Source of the DNA: Prorocentrum cordatum
Taxonomy: Eukaryota; Sar; Dinophyceae; Prorocentrales; Prorocentraceae
Assembly (NCBI GenBank): GCA_963575745.1
Contig: CAUYUJ010015837.1
Span: forward strand, 534,122 to 598,121
DNA: 64,000 nt
Reading direction: 5' to 3'
The translations under genes and the position numbers were made by a program. Positions 63,284 to 64,000 of the stretch are shown one piece after another. The notes below the pieces were generated by a model. The model worked only from the letters and a program-made list of their open reading frames with translations. It ran no database searches and was not told where the DNA came from. Position 1 is the stretch's first letter; every line of letters begins with the position of its first letter.

Positions 63284-64000
63284 GCAGCGTTTCGTAGCCT
63301 CAGGTTGAGTTCCACCGAAGGTCCCAGTGGCGCAGCCCGCGGGCGTCTGCCCCACCCAGTACAACGCTTCGTGGTCCCATAGGGAGCTCCACCGAAGGCC
63401 CCAGTGGCGCAGCCCGCATGCGTCTCCCACACTCAGCAGTGGGTTTCGTGGCCCCATAGGGAGCTCCACCGAAAGCCCCAGTGGCGCAGCCCGCATGCGT
63501 TTTTCACACCCTGTACAGCGCTCCGTGACCCCATAGGGAGCTCCACCGATTGTCTCAGTGGCGCAGCCCGCATGCGCCTCCCCCACCCAGTTCGTGACCC
63601 ACGTTGAACTCCACCGAAGGTCCCAGTGGCGCAGCCAGCATGCGCCTCCCCCCCACCCAGTACAACGCTTCGTGGCCCCATTGGGAGCTCCACCGAAGGC
63701 CCCAGAGGCGCAGCCCACATGCGTCTCCCCCACCCAGTACAGCGCTTCGTGGCCCCATGTTGAGCTCCAACAAAGGCCCCAGTGACGCAGCCCGCATGAG
63801 CCTCCCCCGCCCAGTACAGCGTTTCGTGGCAACATAGGGAGCTCCACTGAAGGCCCCAGTGGGGCAGCCCGCATGCGTCTCCCCCACACAGTACAGCGTT
63901 TCGTTGCTCCCAAAAGGAGCTCCACCGAAGACCCTAGTGGCGCAGCCCGCACGGGTCTTCCCCACCCAGTGTGGCGTTTCGTGGCCCCACAGGGGGCTCC
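63284..64000 (-). repeat. 78-bp satellite array, runs off the window
   Basis: GAGCTCC of GGGAGCTCCACCGAAGG recurs at 63,384, 63,461, 63,539, 63,684, 63,762, 63,839 and 63,917 (77-79 bp steps; one diverged copy, GAACTCC, at 63,605). In reverse, each unit matches the 90-bp satellite but lacks about 12 bp around GTGTGCCGAAATG. Confidence 0.93.

Overview
The window looks like nuclear DNA of a dinoflagellate. The evidence is GC-rich sequence, almost no intact protein gene, very dense tandem and dispersed repeats, a Ty1/copia element and a second reverse-transcriptase element of types I recognise from dinoflagellate genomes, and a split gene whose exon phases fit introns of several kb, one with a GC donor. 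I cannot name the genus. Nothing suggests bacterial, plasmid or viral organisation. No tRNA, rRNA, CRISPR array or spliced-leader relic was seen.

Layout. 0-6 kb: a purine tract, a 73-bp tandem repeat and a decayed retroelement (membrane-anchored N-terminal part, then reverse transcriptase and RNase H) at 1.6-6.0 kb. 6-21 kb: mostly repeats and unassigned sequence, including tracts built on GGCCTCTTGGG. 21.3-25.2 kb: a block with inverted ends that holds an 18-bp and a 90-bp satellite. 27.0-28.3 kb: a large palindrome made of inverted 18-bp arrays. 28.8-37.9 kb: a decayed Ty1/copia retrotransposon between direct repeats of about 650 bp; its polyprotein ends in a membrane segment, 18-residue repeats and a SAP motif. 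38-56 kb: dispersed repeats, more GGCCTCTTGGG tracts, a 424-bp tandem duplication and two candidate signal-peptide exons. 56.4-61.6 kb: three phase-compatible exons of a glycosyltransferase of the core-2/I-branching (Branch) type, whose introns hold repeats. 61.6-64 kb: another composite tract, then a 78-bp form of the 90-bp satellite in the opposite orientation.

How it fits together. The only gene that may be functional is the glycosyltransferase, on the + strand and incomplete here. Both retroelements carry stops and frameshifts and are dead copies. Much of the rest consists of recurring modules: a conserved segment followed by a GGA tract and then a GGCCTCTTGGG tract with a low-repeat core; a ~160-bp repeat in four copies; fold-back elements; and satellites whose periods are often multiples of 3. 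These modules are the best candidates here for undescribed dinoflagellate repeat families. Identity figures are estimates by eye.
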